A stretch of DNA of 33,968 nucleotides from Pseudonocardiales bacterium. Lineage in GTDB: Bacteria > Actinomycetota > Actinomycetes > Mycobacteriales > Pseudonocardiaceae. Below the pieces are notes generated by a model. That model made no database searches and was not told the origin of the DNA. It saw only the letters and a program-made list of their open reading frames with translations. Both the position numbers and the translations under genes were made by a program. The stretch is from positions 1-33,968 of the forward strand of contig JAFAPC010000098.1 of the NCBI GenBank assembly GCA_019247305.1, in the 5' to 3' direction. Shown here in pieces: positions 33,062 through 33,968 of this stretch. The stretch's first letter is position 1. Each line of letters opens with the position of its first letter.

Positions 33062-33700
33062 ATGACTGAATGCATCGCCGGCATCGACATTCCGGACAGC
33101 CGGCTGGCCAGCGAGGCCACCGAACTGGTCCGCGACGCCGCCAGCACGCTGTTGTTCCACCACTCACGCCGGGTTTTCCTCTTCGGTTCGCTACAGGGCA
33201 ACCGACTCGGCCTGACCGCCGACCCGGAACTGCTCTACGTCGGTGCGATGTTCCACGACCTCGGCCTCACTGAGAAGTACCGGCGCACCGACCAGCGCTT
33301 CGAGATCGACGGCGCGAACGAGGCCCGCAGATTCCTCACCGCGCACAGCCTGCCCGAAGACCGCATTCGCCTTACCTGGCTGGGTATCGCGCTGCACACC
33401 ACCCCAGAAATCCCCTACCACCTGGAGCCCGAGGTCGCTCTGGTCACCGCCGGCGTGGAAACCGACGTGCTCGGCATCGGCTACGCGGACCTCGATAAGG
33501 CACTCATCGACGCCGTGGTCAGCGCTCACCCGCGACCTGACTTCAAACGGGAGATCCTGCGGGCATTCACCGAGGGCATCAAGGACCGGCCCGCCACCAC
33601 CTTCGGCAATGTCAAGGCCGACGTGCTCGCCCACTTCGTGCCCGGCTTCGTGCGGCGCGATTTCGTGCAGGTCATCGAGGATTCCGACTGGCCCGAATAG
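33062..33700 (+). CDS. HD-domain hydrolase
   Basis: A 212-residue cytoplasmic protein of the HD superfamily. His33/34 (LLFHHSRRVFLFG), the metal-binding pair in VGAMFHDLGLTEKY (near 73-74), and a distal Asp (GYADLDKAL) outline the metal site. The overall layout resembles bacterial HD proteins related to cyanamide hydratase-like enzymes (an N-terminal helix, FHDLGLT, then ALHTTPEIPYHLEPEVALVTAGVETDVLG). The ATG follows AGGAGGCC at a good distance. Substrate unknown. The stop is followed by 268 bases in which I see no gene. Confidence 0.85.
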   Translation: MTECIAGIDIPDSRLASEATELVRDAASTLLFHHSRRVFLFGSLQGNRLGLTADPELLYVGAMFHDLGLTEKYRRTDQRFEIDGANEARRFLTAHSLPEDRIRLTWLGIALHTTPEIPYHLEPEVALVTAGVETDVLGIGYADLDKALIDAVVSAHPRPDFKREILRAFTEGIKDRPATTFGNVKADVLAHFVPGFVRRDFVQVIEDSDWPE

Positions 33701-33968
33701 TCCCGACGCCTGGGCGAGTTGGTTGACCTGCACCATGGGGACGTGCAAGAGCGTGCTGAATTCTGCGCCGATCGCGGTCGCGAGTCCGGCGACGAAGGCG
33801 TAATGGGACGCGTGGATAGTGCATGATCGCTGTTTGTGGTGTGCCACGAGCATGCAGGGAGGTTCGGATGTGAAGGTCTGAGTCTTCGTGTGTGGTGCTG
33901 TGCTGGTGATGGAGGTGGGCCCTCCGGGACCGCTCTGCAGGGGGAGGTTCCAAACCACCGCATGCTGC

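Noticed and set aside
33701..33968. Minus-strand frame at the window end (ASHYAFVAGLATAIGAEFS)
   Set aside because: Looks protein-like for about 40 codons, but no start, family or ribosome site is visible and the window ends; may be an incomplete remnant.

Overview
The window comes from a high-GC actinomycete. The best evidence is a conserved chromosomal block (about 15.9-29.3 kb): ino1, a PadR regulator, a DUF5318 protein, a class A penicillin-binding protein, a GT87-like membrane glycosyltransferase, a secreted protein, rpsF, ssb, rpsR, rplI and an intein-containing dnaB. This is the order known from Mycobacterium tuberculosis (around Rv0046c-Rv0058). The accessory content (FxLD lanthipeptide genes, XRE/DUF5753 regulators) would suit Pseudonocardiales or a relative, but genus cannot be fixed from sequence reading alone.

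Region 1 (1-3.9 kb) is decayed accessory DNA: an XRE regulator whose HTH is destroyed by a frame-shifting deletion, an IS6-type transposase remnant, a short-chain dehydrogenase C-terminal remnant ending at a dispersed repeat, and one intact TPM-domain membrane protein. Region 2 (3.8-12.1 kb) is a class I lanthipeptide locus of the FxLD type: a divergent regulator operon (small protein, DUF6879, XRE-DUF5753), then an isoaspartate-type methyltransferase, a 60-residue precursor with an FNLD leader motif, a full-length LanB dehydratase, and a LanC cyclase whose frame is broken at a run of five C. Two short copies of lanB sequence lie outside the cluster, one on each side, implying past duplication and loss.

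Region 3 (12.1-14.4 kb) is visibly less GC-rich and holds a compact four-gene cassette: ASCH-domain protein, PD-(D/E)XK-like nuclease, small archaeo-eukaryotic-type primase and a zinc-ribbon-like protein. The genes overlap or follow closely and sit behind a perfect 10-bp inverted repeat. I know of no described system with this composition, so it is the best candidate here for an undescribed system. It ends at two more copies of the dispersed repeat seen at 2.7 kb.

Region 4 (14.5-29.3 kb) is the core block. Its dnaB carries a 347-residue class 3 intein (Ala1, Trp/Cys/Thr triad) with an apparently inactivated homing endonuclease. Between rplI and dnaB, on the opposite strand, is a second isoaspartate-type methyltransferase preceded by a 40-41 codon ORF with a very strong ribosome binding site.

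Region 5 (29.4-34 kb) holds a small hypothetical protein, a PiT phosphate transporter with a small membrane partner and a recognisable promoter, a secreted NPCBM-like protein, a catalase remnant and an HD-domain hydrolase.
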